This document shows positions 1 to 7,938 of a stretch of DNA of 64,000 nucleotides, one piece after another. Source of the DNA: Verminephrobacter eiseniae EF01-2. GTDB lineage: Bacteria; Pseudomonadota; Gammaproteobacteria; Burkholderiales; Burkholderiaceae_C. Numbering within the stretch: position 1 is the first letter of the stretch; each line of letters begins with the position of its first letter. The stretch lies in the NCBI RefSeq assembly GCF_000015565.1, contig NC_008786.1, forward strand, positions 3,410,001 to 3,474,000. The letters run 5' to 3'. The notes beneath the pieces were generated by a model. The model saw nothing but the letters and a program-made list of their open reading frames with translations. It ran no database searches and was not told the origin of the DNA. A program made the translations under genes and the position numbers.

Positions 1-162
1 GTGGCGGACGGATATCGGCGCGCAGTCCGCGCCGGTTCACCGGCCGCCTGCCCGGTGGGCCGCTGCGACTTTTCTGCTGCTGAAAACTGCCAAGAATGGG
101 CTTGAACACTGGCCGGCGACGGCGCATCGTATGGCCATCAAAACAAGCGGACCTGCGCCACC

Positions 163-1035
163 ATGGCCATCGACAGTGCAACCCTGCAGCGTGTGACAGC
201 GCAGCTCTATGAGCGCTCCCTGAAGAAAATCCCCGACGACACGCGCGCTGCACTTGCGCGCGCTGAAACTGCCGAGACCGACGTCACCGGAAAGCGCATG
301 CTCAAGATCATGCTGCAGAGCGCGGACGCGGCGCAGCAGGACAATGAATTGGTCTGCTCGGACGTCGGCATTCCGGTCTACAGCATCAAGATCGGCACAC
401 GGGTGCAGTTCGAGGGGCCGGTGCGCGCAGCGATCACCCGGGGCTTCGCAGAGTTGGTGCAGCGCAGCGATCCGCCGATCCTCAAGATGGTGACCAACCC
501 GCTGACCCATGAACGCAGCCATGCCGGCAAGGACATGCCGCTGCTGAGTTTCGACGTGATCGACGATGCGGACTATGTCGAGATCGTCTGCGCCCCCAAG
601 GCCATGGGCACTGGTCGGTGGGAAGCGATCGATGTCTTCGTCTACCCGACGCTGGAGCAGATCGAGAGGTTCATACTCGATACCGTGCTGCGCGCAGGCT
701 CGCAACCTTGCCTGCCGATCGTGATCGGCGTGGGCATAGGCGGCACTTTCGACCATGCGGCGCGGCTGGCCAAGGAGTCGGTGCTGCGCCCTTTCGGCCG
801 CACCAACCCCGAGCCGATTTTGGCGGCCATGGAGCAGCGCCTGCTCGACGCCGTCAATGCCATGGGCTTCGGCCCGATGGGCACCGGGGGCGACGCCAGT
901 GCGATGGCAGTCCACATCGACTACGCCGCCAGCCACGGTTTCGTGCCGGTCGCCGTGTGCCTGAACTGCTGGATCAACCGCCGCACCGCCGCCCGCATCC
1001 ACAACGACGGCCGCGTCGAGGATCTCCACTGGTAA
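163..1035 (+). CDS. ttdA: Fe-S hydro-lyase alpha subunit (tartrate dehydratase / class I fumarase N-terminal type)
   Basis: This 290-residue protein matches the alpha subunit of two-subunit, oxygen-sensitive [4Fe-4S] hydro-lyases (L-tartrate dehydratase TtdA or the N-terminal half of class I fumarase). Visible signatures are the early QQDNELVCSDVG segment, the central GIGGTFDHAARLAKESVLRP stretch and GFGPMGTGG near the end, with cysteines in the right regions to ligate a cluster. The beta subunit follows after 6 bp, so the two form one enzyme. Neighbouring genes for an aldolase and an organic-acid binding protein suggest hydration or dehydration of a di- or tricarboxylic intermediate. The substrate cannot be read from sequence; tartrate, fumarate and oxalomesaconate-like acids are all possible. 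Confidence 0.85.
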   Translation: MAIDSATLQRVTAQLYERSLKKIPDDTRAALARAETAETDVTGKRMLKIMLQSADAAQQDNELVCSDVGIPVYSIKIGTRVQFEGPVRAAITRGFAELVQRSDPPILKMVTNPLTHERSHAGKDMPLLSFDVIDDADYVEIVCAPKAMGTGRWEAIDVFVYPTLEQIERFILDTVLRAGSQPCLPIVIGVGIGGTFDHAARLAKESVLRPFGRTNPEPILAAMEQRLLDAVNAMGFGPMGTGGDASAMAVHIDYAASHGFVPVAVCLNCWINRRTAARIHNDGRVEDLHW

Positions 1036-1041
1036 GCCGCC

Positions 1042-1659
1042 ATGTTCCATCCGCTGGTACTTCCCCTGTCGCGCGACAAAGTGCGCGCACTCGCCGTCGG
1101 CGACATGGTGACGCTCGATGGTGAAATCACCGTCAGCATCGGCCTGCAAACGCATCAGCGCATGGTGCAGGCAGTGGGCGATGGCCAGGCGCTGCCGGTC
1201 GATCTGCGCGCGGGCGCTTTTTTTCACCTCAGCACCTGTGTTCGGGACACCGGGGACGGGCCGCAGCCGCTGTACACGAACCCGAGTACCAGCACGCGCT
1301 ACAACGCCTGGATGCCGTCGCTGGTGCGCGGCCTCGACCTGCGCTTGACCGGCGGCAAGGGGGGGCTCGACGCGGCCAGCGTGCAGGCGCTGCGCGATAC
1401 CGGCTGCGTCTACCTGTCCTTTCTTGGCGGCGGGGCGCCGTTGTTGTCGCGCGGATTGCGCGGCCTGGTGTCTTCCCACTGGAACGAATACATCTCGCAA
1501 TTTCGCTTGCTGACGTTGCGTGTGGCCGCGTTCGGTCCCGCCACGGTGGCCATCGATGCGCACGGCAACAGCCTCTACGAGCAACTGCGCGGGCAGGCAC
1601 AAGCCCGCATGCCGCAATTGCTGCAGCGCCTGGACGCGGCCCGCAAGGCATCTCGATGA
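1042..1659 (+). CDS. ttdB: Fe-S hydro-lyase beta subunit (tartrate dehydratase / class I fumarase C-terminal type)
   Basis: The 205-residue product corresponds to the beta subunit of the same hydro-lyase. It has the LRVGDMVTLDG-like opening seen in TtdB (here VRALAVGDMVTLDGEITVSI), the phosphate-loop-like GKGGLDAASVQALR segment and the YLSFLGGGAPLLSRG stretch typical of the fumarase C-terminal domain. Length agrees with TtdB (about 200 residues). It starts 6 bp after the alpha subunit, and its end overlaps the region just before the signal peptide of the next gene, so the first four genes look like one transcription unit. The reaction is stereospecific addition or removal of water; the substrate is unresolved. 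Confidence 0.85.
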   Translation: MFHPLVLPLSRDKVRALAVGDMVTLDGEITVSIGLQTHQRMVQAVGDGQALPVDLRAGAFFHLSTCVRDTGDGPQPLYTNPSTSTRYNAWMPSLVRGLDLRLTGGKGGLDAASVQALRDTGCVYLSFLGGGAPLLSRGLRGLVSSHWNEYISQFRLLTLRVAAFGPATVAIDAHGNSLYEQLRGQAQARMPQLLQRLDAARKASR

Positions 1660-1682
1660 CAACACCCGGGAGACTGAAAAAA

Positions 1683-2672
1683 ATGAACAGGCGACATTGG
1701 CTCGGCGCAACCCTGTGCGCCGTCGGCACGGCGGCGAGTCTCGTGCCGGTGACTGCACTGGCCGAAGGCGGCGCATGGCCGAACCGGCCGATCCGGCTGA
1801 TCGTGCCCTTTCCGGCCGGCGGCAGCACCGACATGGTGGCGCGCCATCTCGCGCAAGGTCTCAGTGAGCGCCTTGGCACCTCCGTCATCGTCGACAACCG
1901 TGCCGGCGCGGCCGGCAACATCGGCACCGACGCAGTGGCCAAGGCGGCGCCGGACGGGTACACCATCGGCCTGGTCACTTCCGGGCCGATGGTGAACAAC
2001 AAGTTCCTCTACAAGTCGATGCCCTTCGACCCCGACAAAGACCTGGCCCCGATTGCGTTGGTCTGCGAGATTCCGACGGTCTTCGTCAGCAACCCGGAGC
2101 ATTTGCCGGCGCGCGACCTCCAGGAATTCATTGCCATGGCGCGGGCCGAGCCCTCGGCGTTCACCGTCGCCACGCCGGGCAACGGCACGATCGGCCACCT
2201 GGCGCTTGCCGAGTTGTCGCTGACATCCGGAGTCCGGCTGCAGGACGTGCCCTATCGCGGCGACACCCCTGCGCTGATGGACCTGCTCGGCGGCGTCGTG
2301 CAGGTCATCTCCGCGCCTGTCTCCACTTTCATTCCGGGCATCCTGGCGGGCAAGTTGCGCGGGCTGGCGGTCACTGCGCAAGCGCGCTTGCCCGGGCTGC
2401 CCGATGTCCCGACAGCCAGGGAGCAGGGGCTCGATCTGACGGCAAAGGTCTGGTTTGCGGTGGTCGGACCGGCCGGCATGCCGGCTTTGGCGGTGCAGCA
2501 GTTGAATGAGCAAATCAACGGACTGCTCGATTCCGCACCGAGCCAAAGCAAGCTGCAGCAGTACGGCGCCGTGGTCGCGAGCGGGTCGCCCGAATGGCTG
2601 CGCCAGCGCATCCATGCCGACGGCCAGAAATGGCAGCAGGTGATCCGGGCCGCACAGGTCAAGCTCGACTGA
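1683..2672 (+). CDS. Bug/TctC-family periplasmic solute-binding protein
   Basis: A tripartite tricarboxylate transporter receptor (Bug family) of about 329 residues. The chosen ATG at 1683 gives MNRRHWLGATLCAVGTAASL, a signal peptide with an Ala-rich core ending near TALAEGG, and is preceded by GGGAGA at a good distance; an ATG 27 bp upstream would add nine residues before it. The mature start WPNRPIRLIVPFPAGGSTD and the internal TIGLVTSGPMV, NGTIGHLALAEL and DVPYRGDTPALMDL segments are Bug signatures. No TctA or TctB permease gene is adjacent, as is common for the many orphan Bug proteins of Burkholderiales. It probably binds a carboxylated substrate processed by the flanking enzymes. Confidence 0.9.
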   Translation: MNRRHWLGATLCAVGTAASLVPVTALAEGGAWPNRPIRLIVPFPAGGSTDMVARHLAQGLSERLGTSVIVDNRAGAAGNIGTDAVAKAAPDGYTIGLVTSGPMVNNKFLYKSMPFDPDKDLAPIALVCEIPTVFVSNPEHLPARDLQEFIAMARAEPSAFTVATPGNGTIGHLALAELSLTSGVRLQDVPYRGDTPALMDLLGGVVQVISAPVSTFIPGILAGKLRGLAVTAQARLPGLPDVPTAREQGLDLTAKVWFAVVGPAGMPALAVQQLNEQINGLLDSAPSQSKLQQYGAVVASGSPEWLRQRIHADGQKWQQVIRAAQVKLD

Positions 2673-2684
2673 AAGCACGCTCCC

Positions 2685-3419
2685 ATGAACAGCACGAACC
2701 CTGCGCCGATCGGCATCTTCGTCAAGACCGGTTCGCCCCAACTGATCGAGGTGCTGGGCACCACGGCACTCGACTTCGTCGTGCTCGATGCCGAGCATGC
2801 GCCCTTCGATCGCGGCATGCTCGACCTGATGGTGCTGGGTGGCCGCGCCGCGCGCCTGCCGGTGTTCATCCGCATTCCCGTGATCGATCCGGCGGTGATT
2901 CTCTCCTGCCTGGACATGGGCGCCACCGGACTGCTGGTGCCGCATGTCGACACGGCCGAACAGGCGCGCGAAGTGGTCGCCATGGCGCGCTACCGCGGCG
3001 GCCGGCGCGGCTATTCCGGTGGGCCGCGCAGCGCCGGCTATGCGAGCCTGAGCATGGCGCAAGCCGTGCACCTCGGAGACCAGGCGCAGATCGTCTGCCA
3101 GATAGAGAGCGCCCAGGCGGTCGGGCAAGCCCGGGCCATTGCCGAAGTACCGGGCGTGGCGGGCCTGTTCGTGGGCCGCGCCGATCTGGCGCTGTCGCTG
3201 GGACTGGACGATCCGCGCGCCCCCGAAGTGTTGCAGGCGACGCGCGCGACACTGCAAGCGGCCACACGTGCCGGCAAGCTCGCCGGCATGCATGTGGGCG
3301 GCACGCCCGAGCGCGAGCAGTTCATCGACGAGGGCGCGAACTGGTTCGTCGTTTCTTCCGACCAGAGTTTGCTGCGGCAGGCCGTGCAGGCCATCGCCGG
3401 AGCGCCGAAGCAGCGCTGA
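2685..3419 (+). CDS. HpcH/HpaI-family class II aldolase
   Basis: A 244-residue member of the HpcH/HpaI aldolase/citrate lyase family, which cleaves 4-hydroxy-2-oxo acids to pyruvate plus an aldehyde or oxoacid using a divalent metal. The TIM-barrel motifs are in order: VVLDAEHAPFDRG (acid residue near the metal), VFIRIP, GATGLLVPHVDTAEQAREVV, ICQIESAQAVGQ (metal-binding Glu) and LFVGRADLALSLG. Length matches the 2-dehydro-3-deoxyglucarate and 4-hydroxy-2-oxovalerate-type enzymes. It starts 12 bp after the binding-protein gene, so it is in the same operon. Together with the hydro-lyase it could complete a hydratase-aldolase pair; the substrate is inferred only. Confidence 0.9.
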   Translation: MNSTNPAPIGIFVKTGSPQLIEVLGTTALDFVVLDAEHAPFDRGMLDLMVLGGRAARLPVFIRIPVIDPAVILSCLDMGATGLLVPHVDTAEQAREVVAMARYRGGRRGYSGGPRSAGYASLSMAQAVHLGDQAQIVCQIESAQAVGQARAIAEVPGVAGLFVGRADLALSLGLDDPRAPEVLQATRATLQAATRAGKLAGMHVGGTPEREQFIDEGANWFVVSSDQSLLRQAVQAIAGAPKQR

Positions 3420-3786
3420 AAAAGATCAACCCCGTCGCGCAGTCATCCGTTCAATCTGAATGAGCCAACAAACCCTTGCAATGGCAGCCAATGGCCGCTG
3501 ATCGAGGCGCCGGATTCGAACCGTACCGTCGCCAAACCAGGCGCGATGTATTCCTTCAAACGATGGACGAGACCGCGCCGTAGACGCAACGGTGCGAGGT
3601 GGCCAAGCCGCAGTACCCGAAGGGTCGAGGTGGACGCCCGACAGCGGGTCTGGAGCGCAGCGCAGGCTGCCAGCGAGGAAGCGCCGCTGGACAGCACAGC
3701 GCTGGGGCGGTTCGTTGGGATCGAATTGGGACGCGCGTGCGTTCCTGATGCTTCTGCGCAAGTGGGGGCTTTTCAGCGTAACCCCC
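3420..3786. other. Gene-free stretch between convergent genes
   Basis: No convincing gene is seen between the aldolase stop and the palindromic repeat. Open frames here lack ribosome-binding sites and recognisable motifs. A TTCGAA-containing segment near 3520 looks superficially like a tRNA T-arm but has only three stem pairs. An inverted repeat of five G and five C (about 3764-3786) lies just before the palindromic element; it has no T-tract, so it is not an obvious terminator. Confidence 0.5.
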
Positions 3787-3950
3787 TAGTGTCGTGTCAC
3801 TGATCAGATGTCGTAGGCTGCGCGCAGCCATCGGAGCGCAGCGCAAGGCGCATCGCGCAGCCAATACCGAGCGTATTGGCAAGCGATGCAACGCCGCGAT
3901 GCGCTTCGATGGCCAGCGCGGACCGACAGATGATCGGTGACGCGACACTA
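3787..3950. repeat. Palindromic MITE-like repeat, copy 1
   Basis: A 164-bp non-coding element whose ends are inverted copies: TAGTGTCGTGTCACTGATCA on the left and the complement of TAGTGTCGCGTCACCGATCA on the right. The whole element is one imperfect palindrome folding around a centre near CCAATACC/CGTATTGG. Copies 2 (11290-11453) and 3 (27330-27494) are nearly identical. It carries no transposase, so it behaves like a MITE or a long REPIN mobilised in trans. Its last three bases are the stop codon of the IclR gene read on the minus strand. Confidence 0.85.
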
Positions 3951-4715
3951 AAGCCCGCCCAGCCGTTCCTTGATCTGGCGGGCCATCTCCTGCATGGGGG
4001 GCAGGAATTTTTGCACGGCCTGCTCCTGGCTGAGCACCGAGGCGATCCAGGTCAGCCCGATGCTGGCCACGACCCTGCGGCCTTCGAACACGGGCACGGC
4101 CAAGGTGTTGGAGACCGGCCGGACACCGGGCAGGCGCAAGGCGTAGCCCTGCTGCCGGATCTGCCGCAGCATCGCTTGCACGGTGCGCGGTTGCCCTGCG
4201 AGTGCGTCTTCCGGCTCGTCGGAAAGCGCCAGGATGTCCAGCAGGGCGCGGCACTCTTGCGCCGTGCAGAAGGCCAGATAGGCGCGCCCGAGCGCGCGGC
4301 TGACCAGGCTCAGGCGCATGTGGATGCTCGAATGCAGCAGCGACAGCGGCGAGGTGGGGATCGTGCTGTAGCGGATCACGACCGCGTCATGGTCGGGCAC
4401 GGCAAGGGCGATCGGCCACTTGAGCTTGCGCGTCAGATCGTCCATGGGCTGCATCGCCGCCTCGACCAGGCGGGGCGCGCCATGGTAGCCGCAAGACAAT
4501 TGGCGCACGCCGCAGGTCAGGCTGTAGGCCCCATATTGCGCAGCCCGCGTCACCAGCCCCTTGCCTTGCAGCGTTTCGAGCAGGCGGATCAGCGTCGGCT
4601 TGGGAATGCCGGTTTTGCGGTGCAGCATGTCCAGTGTGCAGACGGGGCAGCGATTGAGTGCGCCGAGCACGTCGATGGCGCGCTCGACGGCGCGAATGGG
4701 GGCAAAGGATGCCAT
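3948..4715 (-). CDS. IclR-family transcriptional regulator
   Basis: A 255-residue IclR regulator. The N-terminal winged helix-turn-helix spans about residues 5-65 (RAVERAIDVLGALNR, then KTGIPKPTLIRLLETLQGKGLV), followed by the effector-binding domain with SRALGRAYLAF, a typical IclR segment. It is convergent with the hydro-lyase operon and upstream-oriented with the cupin and flavin-reductase genes, so it may be the last gene of that minus-strand unit and control the whole cluster. The stop codon TAG is the terminal triplet of a palindromic repeat, so the original C-terminus may have been slightly longer; the length is still within the family range. Confidence 0.9.
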   Translation of the reverse strand: MASFAPIRAVERAIDVLGALNRCPVCTLDMLHRKTGIPKPTLIRLLETLQGKGLVTRAAQYGAYSLTCGVRQLSCGYHGAPRLVEAAMQPMDDLTRKLKWPIALAVPDHDAVVIRYSTIPTSPLSLLHSSIHMRLSLVSRALGRAYLAFCTAQECRALLDILALSDEPEDALAGQPRTVQAMLRQIRQQGYALRLPGVRPVSNTLAVPVFEGRRVVASIGLTWIASVLSQEQAVQKFLPPMQEMARQIKERLGGL

Positions 4716-4766
4716 GGCGGGTGCAGTGCAGGCGGCGCCGGCGCAGCCACGTGGTGGTGGCGCTCC

Positions 4767-5615
4767 TCAGGCGGCCTTGTGGCGCTCGTAGTCGCCCGCG
4801 TTGGCCACCCAGCCATTGTCGATGAAGTCGTGGCGCGGCGGGGAGAATACGTCGATCAGCAGATGGCGGCCCGGGCCGACGCCTTCGCTGGTGTGCACCA
4901 GCAGCACCGGCACCGTGATCATCGAAGGGGAGGGCGCGTGCAGATGTTCATCCGCGCGCCACTGATCGGCATCGCCTTCCCAGTGGACGCGCAGGTGGTG
5001 CACGAAATCGCCCGCCATGGCCAGCGATCCTTGCTCGAAGTCGGCGTGGTGGTGCGGACTGAGTTGTCTGCGGTCGCGCGGGCCTTGGTATTCGACCCAG
5101 TTGATGCTCAGGGTGTCGGTCTGGAACATCTTGAGCCGGGGCTTTTCCGCCGGGGACGCGATCGCGTCGACCTCCATGACCTGGAGCGCCGTCGATGGGG
5201 TGCGGCGCCGGTAGCAGTCGTCTGCGCCGAGTGGGCGAACACGCGCATCGGGCACGGCGTAGTCGGCCCGGTTGCACGCCGCGTCGGGCGGCAGATCGGG
5301 GCGGGAGGCTGCGATCAGCGCGGCACGGCCAGCCCCGGCAAGGCGCACGCTGACAGCGCCGGGCGGCAGCACGCAGACGCTGCGGCCCGGCACTTGGGTC
5401 GCATGCACTTCGATCCCCTCGGCATGGCTGCTGTGCACGGTGGCGCCGCCGTCGGGCAGCAGCAGCAGCATTTCGTTCCCGCTGCTGGCATGGGCCGTGG
5501 CCGAGCCTTCGAGCCATTGCACCCAGAAGTTCTGTCCACGCGCCACCGTGCCCGGCAGGAGTTCGTGGACTGCGGCGCGGCGCACCCCGGTGTCGTGGGT
5601 CTGGTTCGTCATCAC
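4767..5615 (-). CDS. Cupin-like protein of unknown function
   Basis: The 282-residue product has two apparent cupin-type halves. The C-terminal half carries SPHHHADFEQGSLAMAG, where clustered histidines and an acidic residue look like a metal-binding cupin motif, and later HLHAPSPSMITVPVLLVHTS. The N-terminal half (GNEMLLLLPDGGATVHS and PGRSVCVLPPGA) resembles a second, less conserved beta-barrel. No signal peptide or membrane segment is seen. It sits between the flavin reductase and the IclR regulator on the same strand with gaps of 30-51 bp, so co-transcription is likely. A dioxygenase, isomerase or non-enzymatic role cannot be told apart here. Confidence 0.65.
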   Translation of the reverse strand: MMTNQTHDTGVRRAAVHELLPGTVARGQNFWVQWLEGSATAHASSGNEMLLLLPDGGATVHSSHAEGIEVHATQVPGRSVCVLPPGAVSVRLAGAGRAALIAASRPDLPPDAACNRADYAVPDARVRPLGADDCYRRRTPSTALQVMEVDAIASPAEKPRLKMFQTDTLSINWVEYQGPRDRRQLSPHHHADFEQGSLAMAGDFVHHLRVHWEGDADQWRADEHLHAPSPSMITVPVLLVHTSEGVGPGRHLLIDVFSPPRHDFIDNGWVANAGDYERHKAA

Positions 5616-5645
5616 TTTCCTTTGGTTGCGGTTGCCGGGCAGGTT

Positions 5646-6275
5646 TCAGTCGTGTCGCGGACTCGGCCGCGCCAGGTCCACCAGGGGGCCGACCGATGCG
5701 TACTGGTTGCCCCCCAGGCGCGTGAGCGGCATGGTGCGCGCGACATCGAAACGCCCGTCCGGGTCGACGAACGCCGGGTCGAGGTGGATGCCGACCACCA
5801 GGCCGAACACCACGTTGCTGACCGTGTCGCCCGGTCTCTGCGGCTCGATCTGAACGATGCGCAGCAGCTTGCACTCCATGCTGGCCGGAGAACATGCCAC
5901 GCGCGGTGGCCGAACCTTCCGGCTTGGCGCCTTGTCGAGACCGGCAAGCTCGAATTCGTCGATGCCGTAGGGTGCGTCCAGTGAGCTGATGTTCATCGGC
6001 TCGCGCAGTTCCCAGGTCACCAGGTTGGTGACGAATTCGCCGGTCGCGCGCACGTTCGTGATGCTGTCTTTCTCGTGCCGGTCGGCTGGCGCATTGCAAG
6101 AGAAGATCACCACCGGTGGCGCCGTCGAGACCAGGTTGAAGTGCGAGAACGGTGCGAGGTTGACCGAACCTTCGGGGCCCATGGTGCTGATCCAGCCGAT
6201 CGGCCGCGGCGCCACGATGGCATTGAACAGGCTGCGCTTGAAGTCGGGGGTATTTTCGGGGTCGATGAACAACAT
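5646..6275 (-). CDS. Flavin reductase-like (DIM6/NTAB) FMN-binding protein
   Basis: A 209-residue protein of the flavin reductase-like / flavoredoxin family. The pattern FKRSLFNAIVAPRPIGWIST, VNLAPFSHFNLVSTAPP and GEFVTNLVTWELREPMN is characteristic: these segments build the split barrel that binds FMN. Such proteins supply reduced flavin to monooxygenases or act as flavin-dependent redox proteins themselves. No monooxygenase is present nearby, so its partner is unknown. It is followed by the cupin gene after 30 bp and preceded by the SnoaL-like gene, consistent with one minus-strand catabolic operon. Confidence 0.85.
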   Translation of the reverse strand: MLFIDPENTPDFKRSLFNAIVAPRPIGWISTMGPEGSVNLAPFSHFNLVSTAPPVVIFSCNAPADRHEKDSITNVRATGEFVTNLVTWELREPMNISSLDAPYGIDEFELAGLDKAPSRKVRPPRVACSPASMECKLLRIVQIEPQRPGDTVSNVVFGLVVGIHLDPAFVDPDGRFDVARTMPLTRLGGNQYASVGPLVDLARPSPRHD

Positions 6276-6299
6276 GGGGCGGCTCCGGTTTCAGGCTCT

Positions 6300-6746
6300 T
6301 CAGCCGGTTGTCGATGTGTCGTCGCGAAACAGCGGCCGCAGCGTGCGCAGCGCATAGAGCCAGGCGCCGTCGGCTTGCCGGACGACGGTCTCGCGCACGT
6401 CGGCGATCATGATCGCGGGCTTGGAGGGCAGCACGCCCGCGCCGTCTGCGGCGAACAGGCTCATCACGTAATTGCATTGCGCGCAGTCCGGCGCGCTCGG
6501 CTGCACGCGAAAGTTCTGCACCACATGCAGCGAGGTGCGGGCACCGCGCGCTTGCCGCGCGCGGTAGAACTCGGCAATCACGGCGCGGCCGGTGCGCGAC
6601 TTCTGGCTGGTGGTGAACAGCGCATCTTCGGTGTAGTAGGCATGGGCGTTCTGCCCCCAGTTGAAGTCCACCTCGTGCCAATAGTCGATGGCCAGCGCCT
6701 CCAGCCTGTGGCGCAGTGCCAGAAGCTCGTCTTGGGTCATGTTCAT
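6300..6746 (-). CDS. SnoaL/NTF2-like protein (ring-hydroxylating dioxygenase beta-subunit type fold)
   Basis: This 148-residue protein has the cone-shaped NTF2/SnoaL fold pattern: an N-terminal helix (ELLALRHRLEALAIDYWHEVD), an acidic AYYTEDALFTTS segment, then strands ending in RTLRPLFRDD. The start at 6746 is supported by CGAGGAG six bases upstream; a longer frame reaching 6833 would overlap the amidohydrolase gene and has no such site. Relatives include small catabolic isomerases/dehydratases and beta subunits of ring-hydroxylating oxygenases. The start lies 24 bp after the amidohydrolase stop, so it belongs to the same operon. The reaction is unknown. Confidence 0.75.
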   Translation of the reverse strand: MNMTQDELLALRHRLEALAIDYWHEVDFNWGQNAHAYYTEDALFTTSQKSRTGRAVIAEFYRARQARGARTSLHVVQNFRVQPSAPDCAQCNYVMSLFAADGAGVLPSKPAIMIADVRETVVRQADGAWLYALRTLRPLFRDDTSTTG

Positions 6747-6769
6747 CTTCGGCTCCTCGTTCGAGGCCA

Positions 6770-7678
6770 TCAGTCCTGCCAATACAGGCGCGCCGGGTTG
6801 TCCACCAGCAGCAGTCGCTGCAGCGCGGCGCAATCGCCGGTGAACAGGGGCAGCAGGTCGACCAGCTTGCCGTCGTCGGGCATCTCGCGCACGCTCGGGT
6901 GCGGCCAGTCGGTGCCCCAGAGCACACGCTCTGGCGCAGCCTCGATCAGTTGACGCGCAAAGGGCACCGCATCTTCGAAAGGCAGGCCCGCAGCGGAGGA
7001 AAGAAGCTGCGAGGTCCGCTCTGCGCCACTGAGCTTGACCCAGCAGCGCGGGTCTTTCAGCAGTTCGAGCAAGGCATCGAAAGGCTCCTGCCGCAAGCCG
7101 TTTTGCGCCAGCACGCGGCCCATATGGTCAATCACATAGGGCAATGGCAGTGCGTCGAGAAACGGGCGATAGACAGGCAGATCCTGCGGATCGAAATGCA
7201 AGACCAGGTGCCAGCCCAGTGCTTGCACACGACGGGCCAGACTGCGGATCGCCTCCAGGTCTGGCGCCCCGCCCAGCCGGCGCACGAAATTAAAGCGCAC
7301 TGCGCGCACGCCACCCTCATGCAGGGCTTGCAGCCCGGCGTCGCTGATCGAGGCGGGAACCATCGCAACCCCCCGATAGCTTTCGGGCGACTGCGCGATG
7401 GCGTCCAGCATCGCACTGTTGTCATGGCCATGCACGCTGGCCTGCACCAGCACGGCGCGCTCGATGCCGAGCAACGCATGCAGCGCACGCAACTGCGCCG
7501 CCGGAGCGTCTGTCGGTTCGTAACTGCGCTTGGGCGAATAGGGAAAGAGCGCGGCTGGCCCGAACACATGGCAATGCGCGTCGCAGGCACCGGGGGGCAG
7601 CCGAAAAGCCGGCCGGCTCGGATGCGGATGGGGCGGCGGGCTGGTCTTCAGGGGTGCCGGTGTGTGTTTGTCGGTCAT
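6770..7678 (-). CDS. Amidohydrolase-2 family hydrolase (2-pyrone-4,6-dicarboxylate hydrolase-like)
   Basis: A 302-residue TIM-barrel hydrolase of the COG3618 group that includes LigI (2-pyrone-4,6-dicarboxylate lactonase) and sugar-lactone hydrolases. Visible catalytic elements are CDAHCHVFGP (HxH after strand 1), RAVLVQASVHGHDN, HLVLHFDPQDLP, PYVIDHMGR and the strand-8 Asp in VLWGTDWPHP. The first 25 residues are Pro/Lys-rich and may be an extension. It is the first gene of the minus-strand cluster. A lactonase step together with a hydro-lyase and a 4-hydroxy-2-oxoacid aldolase resembles the lower protocatechuate 4,5-cleavage route, but that assignment is inference. Confidence 0.85.
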   Translation of the reverse strand: MTDKHTPAPLKTSPPPHPHPSRPAFRLPPGACDAHCHVFGPAALFPYSPKRSYEPTDAPAAQLRALHALLGIERAVLVQASVHGHDNSAMLDAIAQSPESYRGVAMVPASISDAGLQALHEGGVRAVRFNFVRRLGGAPDLEAIRSLARRVQALGWHLVLHFDPQDLPVYRPFLDALPLPYVIDHMGRVLAQNGLRQEPFDALLELLKDPRCWVKLSGAERTSQLLSSAAGLPFEDAVPFARQLIEAAPERVLWGTDWPHPSVREMPDDGKLVDLLPLFTGDCAALQRLLLVDNPARLYWQD

Positions 7679-7938
7679 GGGCCTGTGGGAATGGAGACGA
7701 AGAACTCATGCAGCGTTGGATTCCGGTGAACCGGCATCTTTTCATCGGGCATGGGCCACTGCAATCGAAGATTTGGCAGTTTTCGCCAGAAGAAAAGTGA
7801 CTCCCTCTGATCGGCCTGATCGGCGCAGCGATGGTCTCGATGGCGATCCGGCACTCGAAGATCGCCCGGATTCCGCGGCCGACAAGGCCCCGGGGAACAC
7901 CGAAAGCCCGGGCCTTGCGGCCCTGAGACAATCCGGGC

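Noticed and set aside
37..1776. A 579-codon open frame on the minus strand opposite the hydro-lyase genes
   Set aside because: It is antisense to three genes with clear family motifs, is Arg/Ala/His-rich with no recognisable domain, and reflects third-position GC bias.
3500..3540. tRNA-like T-arm containing TTCGAA on the minus strand
   Set aside because: Only three stem pairs form around the loop and no acceptor, D or anticodon arm can be built in the adjacent sequence.
3764..3786. GGGGG/CCCCC inverted repeat as a terminator for the aldolase operon
   Set aside because: It lies 345 bp beyond the last stop and has no T-run.
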